A stretch of DNA of 64,000 nucleotides, taken from assembly GCA_937876375.1 (NCBI GenBank), contig CALEHY010000009.1, forward strand, positions 269,720 to 333,719, read 5' to 3'. The notes below the pieces were generated by a model that saw only the letters and a list, made by a program, of their open reading frames with translations, did no database searches and was not told the origin of the DNA. Origin of the DNA: an uncultured Clostridia bacterium (GTDB lineage Bacteria > Bacillota > Clostridia > Oscillospirales > Acutalibacteraceae). Of the stretch, positions 8,130 to 16,611 are shown in pieces (positions within the stretch are counted from its first letter, which is position 1; every line of letters starts with the position of its first letter). The position numbers and the translations under genes were made by a program.

Positions 8130-9512
8130 ATGAGATACAAATTAAAAAACTTTAATTTTAAGCCAATTATATTCATTCTACTAATTGTAGGAATAATTGC
8201 TACTGGCTATCATTACATTAACGATAATTCAAAATACTATGTAATGTACTTCCCAGAAAGCGAATATCAGCTTGATGAGAGTCAGGTAGCTGTGGAATAT
8301 GGCACAATCGGTGTAGTAAGAGTTGCAGAAACATTCCACACCGGTAACGGATATATGGCTGTAGTATTCAAACGAATTATCACTGGTCCAGTTGACACAA
8401 CAGTAAAAATCACAATTCAGTCCAGCAATCCGGAAAAGCCTCAAAGTGCAGAATACAATTATCATATCTATGTTGACAAATTAGGAATTGTGCACAACTT
8501 AGAGCTAAACAATTATTCTGCTACAGAATATATCACAGGAACGCTGGCTGCAATATTCGGATTGTTCTCACTAGCATTTCTATTCATGTATGTTCAAAGA
8601 GCAAGACGAAATTCGTGCTCAGACAGGACTATATTAAATCTATCAATAGGAATACTACTCCTTCTAATCGGTGCTTCGTTTGCAATATGCTCATATAACG
8701 CACACTATGCACCAATGCACGCAAGTACACTGCCAATGCTATATGTCCTACTAGAAGAAATGCACAAAGGTGTATTAGCACTAGGTCTAATCGGTGCATT
8801 AGTCAGTCTAAGCATACTATCATCAAAGGAAAAGCTAGGTGGATTATCACTCCTGTTCTCCATCGGTATTAGTGCACTAATGCTTATGGCAAAGGGTGAC
8901 ACAAGCACAAATAGCATGATGATAAACAGTGCAATCACTAGCATATCTGCTGTAATCCTAACACAAATCATCTCCTCATATATCTGCACAGTACTTGCTG
9001 GAAAACACAGACCAGCACACGACAAAGCATACATTATTCTGTTCAGCGAAACAAAGGATGATGAAATAGAGAGCTGTGTCGACAAGGCTATCGATTTTTA
9101 TATCGAACAAGTCAAGGACGGACAGGAGTCGGCATTCATCGCTAGTGGTAGCAAGGCTGAAATGATAAGAGATATGCTAATCGACAAGGGCGTTGGCGAA
9201 ATGAAAATTATCGTAGAGAACAAATCAAAATCACTACGTCAAAGCTTTATTAGAACACATAAGCTAATCAGTCTTAATTTTGCTGGAGCATATGCAACAT
9301 TCGTAACACCAGACTACGAGGTATACAAGACTGGTAATACAGCCAGCAATCTACGACTTGCTATCGAGGGTATGGGCGCAAAAACAAGCTCCAGAAAGCT
9401 AGCATCTCTATCCATCAAGAATATGGTAGGTGTCATCAAGACTAGCCCAGTAATCGAGGCAATAATGGTGGTACTAGCAATAGCACTACCAATCGTTACA
9501 ACAATGATATAA
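8130..9512 (+). CDS. Polytopic membrane protein with C-terminal YdcF/SanA-like (DUF218) domain
   Basis: 460 residues. An N-terminal helix (12-28) and an extracytoplasmic beta-rich region (about 35-130) precede five further membrane segments (about 133-290). A soluble domain at 295-430 and a C-terminal helix follow. The soluble domain reads like DUF218: AIDFYIEQVKDGQ, FIASGSKAEM, a VENKSKSLRQSF stretch, then FVTPDYEVYKTGN and a final GAKTSSR. YdcF/SanA/ElyC proteins act in envelope or peptidoglycan precursor homeostasis. The long extracellular and membrane N-terminal half is not typical of the short family members. The gene stands alone, with its own promoter and terminator. Confidence 0.65.
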   Translation: MRYKLKNFNFKPIIFILLIVGIIATGYHYINDNSKYYVMYFPESEYQLDESQVAVEYGTIGVVRVAETFHTGNGYMAVVFKRIITGPVDTTVKITIQSSNPEKPQSAEYNYHIYVDKLGIVHNLELNNYSATEYITGTLAAIFGLFSLAFLFMYVQRARRNSCSDRTILNLSIGILLLLIGASFAICSYNAHYAPMHASTLPMLYVLLEEMHKGVLALGLIGALVSLSILSSKEKLGGLSLLFSIGISALMLMAKGDTSTNSMMINSAITSISAVILTQIISSYICTVLAGKHRPAHDKAYIILFSETKDDEIESCVDKAIDFYIEQVKDGQESAFIASGSKAEMIRDMLIDKGVGEMKIIVENKSKSLRQSFIRTHKLISLNFAGAYATFVTPDYEVYKTGNTASNLRLAIEGMGAKTSSRKLASLSIKNMVGVIKTSPVIEAIMVVLAIALPIVTTMI

Positions 9513-9518
9513 CAAAAA

Positions 9519-9550
9519 AGACCATAGGATAATTCCTATGGTCTTTTGTT
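9519..9550. terminator. Bidirectional terminator
   Basis: AGACCATAGGA (9519-9529) pairs with TCCTATGGTCT (9534-9544), with T-rich tracts on both strands. It separates the YdcF-domain gene from the convergent SCIFF maturase gene. Confidence 0.85.
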
Positions 9551-9552
9551 TT

Positions 9553-10947
9553 TTAATAATTAACGCTGAGCCCTTCCTCTGCCTCGGCAACCTTTAGCAT
9601 AATTGCGCACTCGATACGCTTGCGATGGAGCTCACAGCCAAACTCGTAAACACCGTTAACGCTACCAGTGGTATGATAGGCATTTGCAGCACAGCCACCA
9701 GAACAATATAGCTTTGCAAAACAATCCTTGCACTCCTTATGACTATATACATTGCATTGTTTAAACTGTTCTAGGACAGCTGGATTTGTAACACCATCGT
9801 AGATATTACCAAGCTTAAAGCTGTCATCACCAACAAACTGATGACATGGGAACAAATCTCCACTAGGTGTTACAGCCATATATTCTGTACCAACACCACA
9901 GCCAGAAACTCGCTTTACGATACAAGGTCCGTGGTCCAAATCAATCATATAATGATAAAATGTGAAGCCATCACCCTTACGATATCTATGTAGCATTTCA
10001 TTAGCAAGTATCTCGTATTGCTCCTTTAGAACTGGCAAATCACTGTCCTTAAGTGCCCAAGGCTCCTTTGGATCGCACACTACCGGCTCAACCGATAGCT
10101 CCTTAAAGCCTAAATCAGCCATATGGAGCAAATCCTTTGAAAAATCGGTGTTAAAATGAGTGTATGTGCCACGCATATAGTAATCTGCTTGGTTGCGAGA
10201 ATCAGCAAATTTCTTGAACTTATCAACGATAATATCGTAGCTACCCTTTCCATTAGGTGTTTTACGCAAATTATCATGGACTGTTTTTCTACCATCAAGA
10301 GAAAGGACTACATTACCCATCTCCTCGTTGCAGAAATCGATGACCTCGTCATCAACTAGAACACCATTGGTGGTCAATGTGAAACGAAAATTCTTGTTAT
10401 ATTTTTTCTCTTGCTCACGACCATATTTAACAAGCTCTTTGCAAACATCCCAGTTAAGTAATGGCTCACCACCAAAGAAATCAACCTCTAGATTTCTTCT
10501 AGTGCCACTCTGCTCAATTAGAAAATCGAGAGCACGCTTGCCGACCTCAAGGCTCATTAGACCCTTATCAGCACCACCATACTCGCCCTTACCAGCAAAG
10601 CAATACTCACAGTTCAAGTTACAGCCATGTGCTACATGAAGGCAAATCGCTTTAACAACACCTTGACGCTGTTTAAACTCCTTGGCAGTCTGCTCAAAGG
10701 TATCCTCGGCAAACAATCTGCCATCGTCGATAAGCGACTGAATATCATCAAAGCAAAGATCGATATCCTCTGCTGTGACGTCGTCACGATCGGAATATTT
10801 GTCGAGGATAAACGCCTTGATATCATCCTTGGTATTATCCTCATACATTGTAATTATATCATAGGCTACCTCATCAACGCTGTGGACACAGCCACTGTTC
10901 TGGTCGAGGATGATATTGTAGCCATTCATTTTGTAAGCATGTATCAT
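9553..10947 (-). CDS. scfB: Radical SAM/SPASM SCIFF peptide maturase
   Basis: 464 residues. The N terminus, MIHAYKMNGYNI followed by HSVDEVAYDI, is the RRE-like start typical of SCIFF maturases. The radical SAM motif CNLNCEYC is near residue 105, and the C-terminal SPASM region carries many cysteines (CGVGTEYM, CHQF, CKDCFAKLYCSGGC). The enzyme forms thioether cross-links in the six-cysteine precursor, using SAM and auxiliary [4Fe-4S] clusters. The start at 10947 is chosen because AAAGGATAG precedes it; a codon 33 bases upstream lies in the attenuator. The gene follows the precursor gene behind a hairpin. Confidence is high because the precursor is adjacent. Confidence 0.95.
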   Translation of the reverse strand: MIHAYKMNGYNIILDQNSGCVHSVDEVAYDIITMYEDNTKDDIKAFILDKYSDRDDVTAEDIDLCFDDIQSLIDDGRLFAEDTFEQTAKEFKQRQGVVKAICLHVAHGCNLNCEYCFAGKGEYGGADKGLMSLEVGKRALDFLIEQSGTRRNLEVDFFGGEPLLNWDVCKELVKYGREQEKKYNKNFRFTLTTNGVLVDDEVIDFCNEEMGNVVLSLDGRKTVHDNLRKTPNGKGSYDIIVDKFKKFADSRNQADYYMRGTYTHFNTDFSKDLLHMADLGFKELSVEPVVCDPKEPWALKDSDLPVLKEQYEILANEMLHRYRKGDGFTFYHYMIDLDHGPCIVKRVSGCGVGTEYMAVTPSGDLFPCHQFVGDDSFKLGNIYDGVTNPAVLEQFKQCNVYSHKECKDCFAKLYCSGGCAANAYHTTGSVNGVYEFGCELHRKRIECAIMLKVAEAEEGLSVNY

Positions 10948-10966
10948 AAAACTATCCTTTACATAG

Positions 10967-10991
10967 AAAAACGGCAGCAAATCGCTGCCGT
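10967..10991 (-). terminator. Attenuator between SCIFF precursor and maturase
   Basis: On the minus strand ACGGCAGC pairs with GCTGCCGT (10971-10978 with 10984-10991) around a five-base loop and is followed by a run of five T. It lies between the precursor stop and the maturase start. Most transcripts should end here, leaving the maturase to read-through. Confidence 0.8.
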
Positions 10992-11005
10992 TAATTCCAT
11001 TTTAA

Positions 11006-11152
11006 TTACTTCTTAAGCTGCTCGCACTTCTGATTAGCAACTGAGCATGAAGTCTTTGATGCTGACTGGCAAGAAGTCTGACACTCGCCGCAGCCACCCT
11101 TCTTTGCTGACTCGCAAAGATTTCTTGAGCTTAATGTGTTAATTCTCTTCAT
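11006..11152 (-). CDS. scfA: SCIFF ranthipeptide precursor (six cysteines)
   Basis: 48 residues starting MKRINTLSSRNLCESAKKGG and ending in EQLKK. Cysteines lie at 13, 21, 24, 28, 36 and 43, exactly six, as in the six-cysteines-in-forty-five family found almost universally in Clostridia. Cysteines are cross-linked to nearby residues by the adjacent radical SAM maturase; members have been linked to quorum-like signalling. The start has AAAGAGGTG upstream and a full-consensus promoter. The gene is short and easily missed, but start, site and cysteine count all agree. Confidence 0.95.
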   Translation of the reverse strand: MKRINTLSSRNLCESAKKGGCGECQTSCQSASKTSCSVANQKCEQLKK

Positions 11153-11184
11153 AAGAACACCTCTTTGAAATATATTTCTTGTAT

Positions 11185-11213
11185 ATTATAAATTATAACT
11201 AGCGTTTTGTCAA
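11185..11213 (-). promoter_or_regulatory. Full-consensus promoter for the SCIFF operon
   Basis: On the minus strand TTGACA (11208-11213) and TATAAT (11185-11190) are separated by exactly 17 bases. The -35 box lies inside the last codons of the upstream decarboxylase-like gene. A perfect-consensus promoter suggests very high transcription of the peptide gene. Confidence 0.85.
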
Positions 11214-12500
11214 TATTTTATTAGGTGTTGTGGTAACTATATTGACGCCATTCGACAATGCTCTTTTGATATACAAAACTGTATCACTAGTAATAATTTC
11301 ACCAGGAACGATAATTGGTATATCAGGAGGATAGGCATAGACATATTCGTTGCACACCCTACCAACAGAGCTATCAAAATCCACCTCTGCACTATCATCA
11401 TCTATGCTTATATTGCACAAATTGGATGGTACAGGAGGCTTGATAGCAATATCGTTTGCACGAGTGATAAGACTGTCATCAATAGAGAGCAGAGCATTTG
11501 ACAGCATATCGAATGCTCCCTTTGTATCAGCGACAGAGGTCATAAGAATGACATAGGTTGAGCTAGCCATTTCGACTTCAATAGAATACTTATTTCGCAA
11601 TATATCAGCAAGCTCTGTGCCAGAGATATTAGTATTCGCTGTAGAGATAACAAGTTTCGATGGGTCGTCAGTGAATTTTAGTCTCAAATTATGTAGCTCA
11701 TCACACCTAAAGTCGCACAGTCTAGCATAATAATCATCAAATGCACGCTTGTTATTCAGCACGAAATCAACACAGATATCAACGCTGTTCATCAATACAT
11801 AGCTAGGTGATGAGGTCTCAAAAATATCAAGATATCTCTTAACCCTACTGATATATTTATCGTTGTAGACATTGACTACAGCTGTTTGAGTAAGTGCTGG
11901 CAATGTTTTGTGCAGAGATGATACAACAATATCCCCCTTTGGATACGATGGGAAATATGACTGGCCAAGATGAGCACCATGTGCACTGTCGATAATAAGT
12001 GGCACAGTTGCTCTAACATTAGAGATATTGCCCTCATATGTTGGTGAGGTAACAACAACAGCCACAGCGTCCGAATTAGAAGACAGAGCCTCGTCTATCG
12101 CATTCTGGCTAACACAAGTATAATATCCATCGACATAGTCAAAATCTGGCTCGATATAAACAACCTTTAAATCAAGGAGCATACAAGCGTTATATACGCT
12201 AATATGACAATTTCTAGCGACGATAATCTTGTCACCACGATTGCACACAGCAAAGATAGACGCAAGAATGCCAACAGTTGAGCCATTAACAAGAAGATAC
12301 GATTTTGCAGAGCGATATATTCTTGCAAGATTATTCTCTATTTCTAATATTGAATCTGCTGGCGAATGAAGGTTGTCCATTCCGTCAATCTCGGTAACGT
12401 CGATATTAGCACCGATGATACCAAATTCACTACTACGCTTATGCCCTGGCATATGAAATGGGTAACGATCAAGGTTGTTAAGTTTATTTTGTAGCTTCAA
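11199..12500 (-). CDS. Orn/Lys/Arg decarboxylase-like PLP enzyme (short form)
   Basis: 433 residues of fold-type I PLP enzyme. The N terminus has YPFHMPGHKR and VTEIDGMDNLHSP, the signature of Orn/Lys/Arg decarboxylases. The PLP lysine is in SLHKTLPA near residue 195, and the cofactor aspartate is in IIDSAHGAHLG. It is shorter than typical biosynthetic arginine decarboxylases (about 480-490 residues), so the C-terminal domain is reduced. Reaction: decarboxylation of a basic amino acid, probably feeding polyamine synthesis; the substrate is not evident. It overlaps the preceding membrane-protein gene by 17 bases, implying coupling. No speE, speB or tmk lies nearby, unlike the common yaaO context. 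Confidence 0.82.
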   Translation of the reverse strand: MKLQNKLNNLDRYPFHMPGHKRSSEFGIIGANIDVTEIDGMDNLHSPADSILEIENNLARIYRSAKSYLLVNGSTVGILASIFAVCNRGDKIIVARNCHISVYNACMLLDLKVVYIEPDFDYVDGYYTCVSQNAIDEALSSNSDAVAVVVTSPTYEGNISNVRATVPLIIDSAHGAHLGQSYFPSYPKGDIVVSSLHKTLPALTQTAVVNVYNDKYISRVKRYLDIFETSSPSYVLMNSVDICVDFVLNNKRAFDDYYARLCDFRCDELHNLRLKFTDDPSKLVISTANTNISGTELADILRNKYSIEVEMASSTYVILMTSVADTKGAFDMLSNALLSIDDSLITRANDIAIKPPVPSNLCNISIDDDSAEVDFDSSVGRVCNEYVYAYPPDIPIIVPGEIITSDTVLYIKRALSNGVNIVTTTPNKILTKR

Positions 12501-13038
12501 CCCGTTCCCTCCTCATATTAGTAGCTGATAGCATAATGTACCCAGCAAATACTGGCACAATCTCGATTAGTCCAGTCTCCTTAAAAATAAGTAACAGAAC
12601 AAAATCAACAAGCAGTATCGCTGCTGTTAAATATGTAAAAATTTTAAACAATCTACACTTTTTGTAATTCAGCAAAAACAGTACAAAAATCGTCACACCA
12701 GTAACTACTGAAAACAACAATGAGCCAACACAGTGAAAGTAGTAATCTGGCATGATATCGTAATCAAATCTAAATGCTAGCGTTAGTGCCATACCGAAGG
12801 CTGACACAATAAGCAAAGGAATATATATCTTTGTTTTTAATGTTTCTCTATATGCTATGACAATACCGACACCAAGGGTCAAAATCGTCAGAACGCCCCA
12901 AATAACAAATGCGTCATGATGGACTAGCCCAATTTTGCTAAGTGCACCAGAGTTCTTATATGGCACACCAAAATGCATATACCAAACAGTGTATATCGCT
13001 GTAATCACAGAAAGAATAGGAGTTATATACCTTTTCAT
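12484..13038 (-). CDS. Six-helix membrane protein, unknown function
   Basis: 184 residues with about six hydrophobic segments separated by very short loops. A histidine pair (VHHDAF) and a conserved-looking DYYFHCVGSL stretch are visible. The fold resembles small integral membrane proteins of unknown role; no catalytic motif was recognised. It lies three bases after the YjjG nucleotidase gene and overlaps the decarboxylase-like gene, so it is part of a four-gene minus-strand run (xth, yjjG, this gene, decarboxylase). A role in transport for the decarboxylase is possible but unsupported. Confidence 0.6.
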   Translation of the reverse strand: MKRYITPILSVITAIYTVWYMHFGVPYKNSGALSKIGLVHHDAFVIWGVLTILTLGVGIVIAYRETLKTKIYIPLLIVSAFGMALTLAFRFDYDIMPDYYFHCVGSLLFSVVTGVTIFVLFLLNYKKCRLFKIFTYLTAAILLVDFVLLLIFKETGLIEIVPVFAGYIMLSATNMRRERVEATK

Positions 13039-13041
13039 GCT

Positions 13042-13731
13042 CTACTCCGAAAAAACAATGTTCTTTATTTCTTCAAGACTGTGAATCTCGTAATCAATAT
13101 GAACAGGCTTATTCAATGGCATATGATTAGGATTATACCAGCAGGTCTTGATACCAGCGTTGTTGCCACCAAGCATATCGCTAGTTAATGAGTCACCGAT
13201 AATAAGTATTTCGTCCTTTTCGACCTTCAAAATATTATCAAGGACATAGTCAAAAAAGAGCTTCGACGGTTTTTCATATCCAACCTCATCAGAGATAAAA
13301 TCACCATCGAGGATATCAGCAAGACCAGAATCATCAAGCTTCTTTCGCTGAACAGAATATGCACCATTGGTAACAGCGTACTGATTAAACACTGGTGATA
13401 GCTCCTCAATAAGCTCGATACTATTCTCAATAGGAACGATTGTATTAACAAGCTTGCTCTCATAGCAGTTACAAAGAGTAACAGCGTCAGTATCATAATC
13501 GTGCAGAGCGATAAATTCCTCAAATCTACCAGTTAGCACCTCTGCCTTTGTAATTTCGCCACGCTCTAATCGTTCCCAATATTTGTCATTAATAGCAGAA
13601 TACTCCTCCACCAGCTCGTCAGAGAGTTCACCCAATCCAAGCTCTAAAAACGCAGATTTCATACCCCTACTCTGTGCTAGCTTAAAGTTTAGCACAGTGC
13701 CATCAATATCCCATAGTAGCACCTTAAACAT
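13042..13731 (-). CDS. yjjG: YjjG-type HAD noncanonical pyrimidine nucleotidase
   Basis: 229 residues. HAD motif I is LLWDIDGTVLNF at residues 4-15, motif II is AVTNGA near 115, a conserved lysine lies in EKPSKLFFDYVL near 150, and motif III/IV is IIGDSLTSDMLGG near 175. The helical cap between motifs I and II, together with the overall length, fits the YjjG subfamily, which dephosphorylates noncanonical pyrimidine nucleoside monophosphates. It lies next to exonuclease III, a plausible pairing in nucleotide-pool and DNA-damage hygiene. Another HAD phosphatase specificity cannot be excluded. Confidence 0.85.
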   Translation of the reverse strand: MFKVLLWDIDGTVLNFKLAQSRGMKSAFLELGLGELSDELVEEYSAINDKYWERLERGEITKAEVLTGRFEEFIALHDYDTDAVTLCNCYESKLVNTIVPIENSIELIEELSPVFNQYAVTNGAYSVQRKKLDDSGLADILDGDFISDEVGYEKPSKLFFDYVLDNILKVEKDEILIIGDSLTSDMLGGNNAGIKTCWYNPNHMPLNKPVHIDYEIHSLEEIKNIVFSE

Positions 13732-13733
13732 AG

Positions 13734-14489
13734 TTAAATCTCCACATCAAGCTCGACAGGACAATGGTCAGAGCCTAGAATATCTGTGTGTATTTTTGCA
13801 TCAATGAGCTTGTCATCAATTCGAGATGATGAGATGAAATAGTCAATTCTCCATCCAGCGTTCTTTGCTCTAGCCTGGAACATATATGACCACCAAGAAT
13901 ATATACCCTCTTGATCTGGATAAAAATGACGAAATGTGTCAGTAAATCCAGCGTCGAGCATAAGAGTCATCTTCTCACGCTCCTCATCAGTAAAGCCAGC
14001 GTTGTGATGATTTGTCTTTGGGTTTTTCAAATCAATTTCCTTGTGAGCGACATTAAGGTCGCCACAGAATATGACTGGCTTCTTGGCATCAAGAGATAGA
14101 ATATACTCTCTGAAAGCATCTTCCCACTCCATACGATAATCAAGTCGCAATAGCTCACGCTTTGAATTAGGAACATAAACAGTTGCAAAATAGAAATCAT
14201 CAAACTCTAGGGTAATAAGTCTGCCTTCCTTGTCGTGTTCCTCGATACCCATTCCGTACATAACAGAAATAGGCTCCTTTTTTGTAAAAATCGCTGTGCC
14301 AGAATACCCCTTCTTTTCGGCATAGTTCCAATAGGAAAAATATCCCTCTGGAGCAAAATCAATCTGTCCCTCTTGTAATTTAGTTTCCTGCAAGCAGAAG
14401 ATATCAGCATCAATGCTATTAAAGAAATCCTCGAACCCCTTGCCAACACAGGCACGTAGTCCGTTAACATTCCAAGATATAAATTTCAT
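13734..14489 (-). CDS. xth: Exodeoxyribonuclease III (AP endonuclease)
   Basis: 251 residues covering the whole exonuclease III fold. Motifs: SWNVNGLRA at the start, CLQETKL near 35, YSGTAIF near 70, CGDLNVAH near 145, and the C-terminal LGSDHCPVELDV with the catalytic Asp-His. It cleaves DNA 5' to abasic sites and degrades one strand from 3' ends. It is the first gene of the minus-strand run and is followed two bases later by the nucleotidase gene. Confidence 0.96.
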   Translation of the reverse strand: MKFISWNVNGLRACVGKGFEDFFNSIDADIFCLQETKLQEGQIDFAPEGYFSYWNYAEKKGYSGTAIFTKKEPISVMYGMGIEEHDKEGRLITLEFDDFYFATVYVPNSKRELLRLDYRMEWEDAFREYILSLDAKKPVIFCGDLNVAHKEIDLKNPKTNHHNAGFTDEEREKMTLMLDAGFTDTFRHFYPDQEGIYSWWSYMFQARAKNAGWRIDYFISSSRIDDKLIDAKIHTDILGSDHCPVELDVEI

Positions 14490-14624
14490 ATTAATCTCCT
14501 AATTGTTTTATATATAAAAGAATAACATAAATCAAAGCGTCTATCAAGCAATTTTTACTCTATACATAATAGACAGATAACAGCAACAACATTTGTACAA
14601 ACTATACATATCGGCATAATTGTA

Positions 14625-14653
14625 TTGTTTTTAATAGACAGTAGTGCTATAAT
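14625..14653 (+). promoter_or_regulatory. Promoter of the serine hydrolase gene
   Basis: TTGTTT at 14625-14630 and TATAAT at 14648-14653 have a 17-base spacer. The ribosome binding site AAGAGG follows, then ATG at 14681. Confidence 0.6.
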
Positions 14654-14680
14654 TTTAGACAGAAAAGAGGTTGTGATATA

Positions 14681-16231
14681 ATGAAAGATATGCTAAAGCG
14701 TTCTAGCTGTAACGAGCTAGGAATTAACCCAAAGGCTGTATATGATTTTATCAAGGCTAACGATAATGACAAGCTTGGTATCAACAGCTTTATGCTAATC
14801 AAGGATGGCTTAGTCGCATGTGAAGGATACTATAATCCATTCAATAACGATACAAAGCATGTGCTATATTCCATGTCAAAGAGTATCACAGCAACAGCGC
14901 TAGGATATGCTATTGCAGAGGGCAAGATTTCGCTAGATGACAGCATAAGCAAATTCTTCCCAGAATATGACAAACACGGTAGAAACAAGAACATTACCGT
15001 TCGCCACCTAGTCACTATGACTGCTGGTAAAATGGTTGGTATGGCAAAGGCTAGACACGACAAGGACTGGGTAAAGATTTTCTTCGACTCACCTTCTGTT
15101 GCAAAGCCTGGCAAAGTATTCATATATATCAATGATAATTTCTATATGCTGTCTGCAATTATCAGCAAGGTATATGGCGAGACACTAATCGACTTTTTGA
15201 CTCCTAGGTTGTTTGAGCCACTAAAGATAGAAAAGCCAATATGGGAAACTGACAACAAGGGCTATGCCTCTGGTGGTTGGGGTCTATATATGGATATCGA
15301 GGCTACAGCAAAGATAATGCTTTGTTATGCTAATATGGGTATGTATGATGGCAAACAGGTGCTACCAAGAGAATGGGTAGAGGAGGCCACAAAATACCAA
15401 GTACCTACTGTTAAAAAGGGTCAAATCAATGTAACAAAGGGATATGGCTACGGATTTTGGCAAATGGCATTCCCTAACACATACAGAGCATATGGTCTGT
15501 TCGGTCAAAGTGGTGTAGTATTTAAGGACCACAACACTGTACTAATCGTAAACAGTGCTATATCAAGAGATGAGGACTCTGCTGATGCCATAATCAAGAT
15601 GGCAGAAAATCTATGGGACAGTGGCAATGAAGAGTGGCAAGATAAGCTTGACGAGCTACTAGCAAATCTTGGTGACAAAGACGATTTGCCAGCGAACGAA
15701 AGAAACATAGAACTAGAGAAAAAGTACGACAAAAAACTACTTAAAACTCACTCATCAACCTTTGCATCAATGCTCAATGCTACTATTACCACAGTACATA
15801 ATGAGCAGATGGGCTATATCGACAGATTTTCATTAAGACGAGATAGCGACGACCTATATATGCTTTGGAAAGAGCACACTTATATCAACGAAATAAAGCT
15901 TGGTATGAACAACGAATACGAGCACTCAAAGATAAATCTAGGTGGTATCGAGTACAATGCTCACACCAAAGCTAGCTGGACAGACAGCAAAAAGCTAACA
16001 GTTGATATTAGAATAGAAGAAGCATGCACACTAAGACGACTAGTGTTCGACTTTACTGATGAAAAGCATATCAGGATACGAAATGTATCACTACCAGATT
16101 TGCCTACCCTTGCTGCACACTATGTTGACTTTAGTGGTATTGTGCTACCAAAGGTACTGGACAATGCACTAATCAAATATATCGCACCAGCAATCTTGCT
16201 ATATGGTGAACCAACATTCTATGTAAAGTAA
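14681..16231 (+). CDS. Serine hydrolase of the class C beta-lactamase/DD-peptidase fold
   Basis: 516 residues. The N-terminal 330 residues are the beta-lactamase-like domain, with the catalytic SxxK as SMSKSIT near residue 66, the second motif as YINDNFY near 147, and a C-terminal HxG-like position in LFGQSGVV near 272. The last 180 residues form an extra beta-rich domain. No signal peptide is visible, so the enzyme is likely cytoplasmic, which argues against a true beta-lactamase. Such proteins include esterases, D-amino acid peptidases and EstB-type hydrolases. The gene stands alone under its own promoter. Confidence 0.85.
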   Translation: MKDMLKRSSCNELGINPKAVYDFIKANDNDKLGINSFMLIKDGLVACEGYYNPFNNDTKHVLYSMSKSITATALGYAIAEGKISLDDSISKFFPEYDKHGRNKNITVRHLVTMTAGKMVGMAKARHDKDWVKIFFDSPSVAKPGKVFIYINDNFYMLSAIISKVYGETLIDFLTPRLFEPLKIEKPIWETDNKGYASGGWGLYMDIEATAKIMLCYANMGMYDGKQVLPREWVEEATKYQVPTVKKGQINVTKGYGYGFWQMAFPNTYRAYGLFGQSGVVFKDHNTVLIVNSAISRDEDSADAIIKMAENLWDSGNEEWQDKLDELLANLGDKDDLPANERNIELEKKYDKKLLKTHSSTFASMLNATITTVHNEQMGYIDRFSLRRDSDDLYMLWKEHTYINEIKLGMNNEYEHSKINLGGIEYNAHTKASWTDSKKLTVDIRIEEACTLRRLVFDFTDEKHIRIRNVSLPDLPTLAAHYVDFSGIVLPKVLDNALIKYIAPAILLYGEPTFYVK

Positions 16232-16236
16232 TAAAG

Positions 16237-16322
16237 TGAGACAGTTGAGACAGTTGTTTTGCTCGATTTCGGTTTTATATATATATTTCATTTTCGATTA
16301 TTTATCTGTCTCATCTGTCTCA
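16237..16322. repeat. Inverted repeat after the serine hydrolase gene
   Basis: Each arm holds a tandem GAGACAG doublet. The 17-base arms (16237-16253 and 16306-16322) are complementary except at one position, with a 52-base AT-rich loop between. There is no clear T-run after the second arm, so simple termination is not certain. Confidence 0.7.
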
Positions 16323-16383
16323 ATATAAAAAAATGCTCCAATATAACACCTTCAATAAAGAGGGTGTATTTTGCAAAAAAGAA

Positions 16384-16405
16384 AAGGAGCAATAAATTGC
16401 TCCTT
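16384..16405. terminator. Short hairpin, possible terminator
   Basis: AAGGAGCAA (16384-16392) pairs with TTGCTCCTT (16397-16405) around a four-base loop, with A-rich sequence before it. It could end minus-strand transcription, since a T-rich run follows on that strand. Confidence 0.45.
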
Positions 16406-16419
16406 AAATATTGCTTCCC

Positions 16420-16547
16420 GAAAGTATGTAACCCACTATGACACTTTCAAATTGAAAGATGCCATAATGGGTTTTTCTTTTATCTCGGTATAATACTAAA
16501 ATATCACGCCAACTTTACATTTCGTTCAAAACTGTATTTTATACAAA
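16420..16547 (+). repeat. Dispersed palindromic repeat element, copy 1
   Basis: Starts GAAAGTATGTAACCC, contains an imperfect palindrome around CTTTCAAATTGAAAG, continues into TATCTCGG and TACTAAAATATCACGCCAAC (16494-16513), and ends near ACTGTATTTTATAC. The first 90 bases recur in reverse orientation at 53310-53401, and the last 58 recur at 62901-62960. It encodes nothing and behaves like a small non-autonomous element. Confidence 0.8.
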
Positions 16548-16588
16548 AGCAGCTCCTTTGGGAAATATATATTCCTTTAAAGGAGCTG
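16545..16588 (-). terminator. Terminator of the c-di-GMP/polymer operon
   Basis: CAGCTCCTTT (16550-16559) pairs with AAAGGAGCTG (16579-16588). On the minus strand the second arm is followed by CTTTTG. It lies about 24 bases beyond the stop of the last operon gene. Confidence 0.75.
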
Positions 16589-16611
16589 TTTAATCTTTCT
16601 ATTAAGTTTTA

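Larger units (their letters stand above)
16232..16611. other. 380-base gene-free stretch full of palindromes
   Basis: No coding region is supported here. It holds a 17-base inverted repeat (16237-16253 with 16306-16322), a short hairpin (16384-16405), a dispersed repeat element (16420-16547) and the terminator of the minus-strand operon (16545-16588). Confidence 0.8.

Noticed and set aside
14681..16231. Beta-lactam resistance gene
   Set aside because: The fold is right but no signal peptide is present and the C-terminal domain is extra, so a cytoplasmic hydrolase is more likely.
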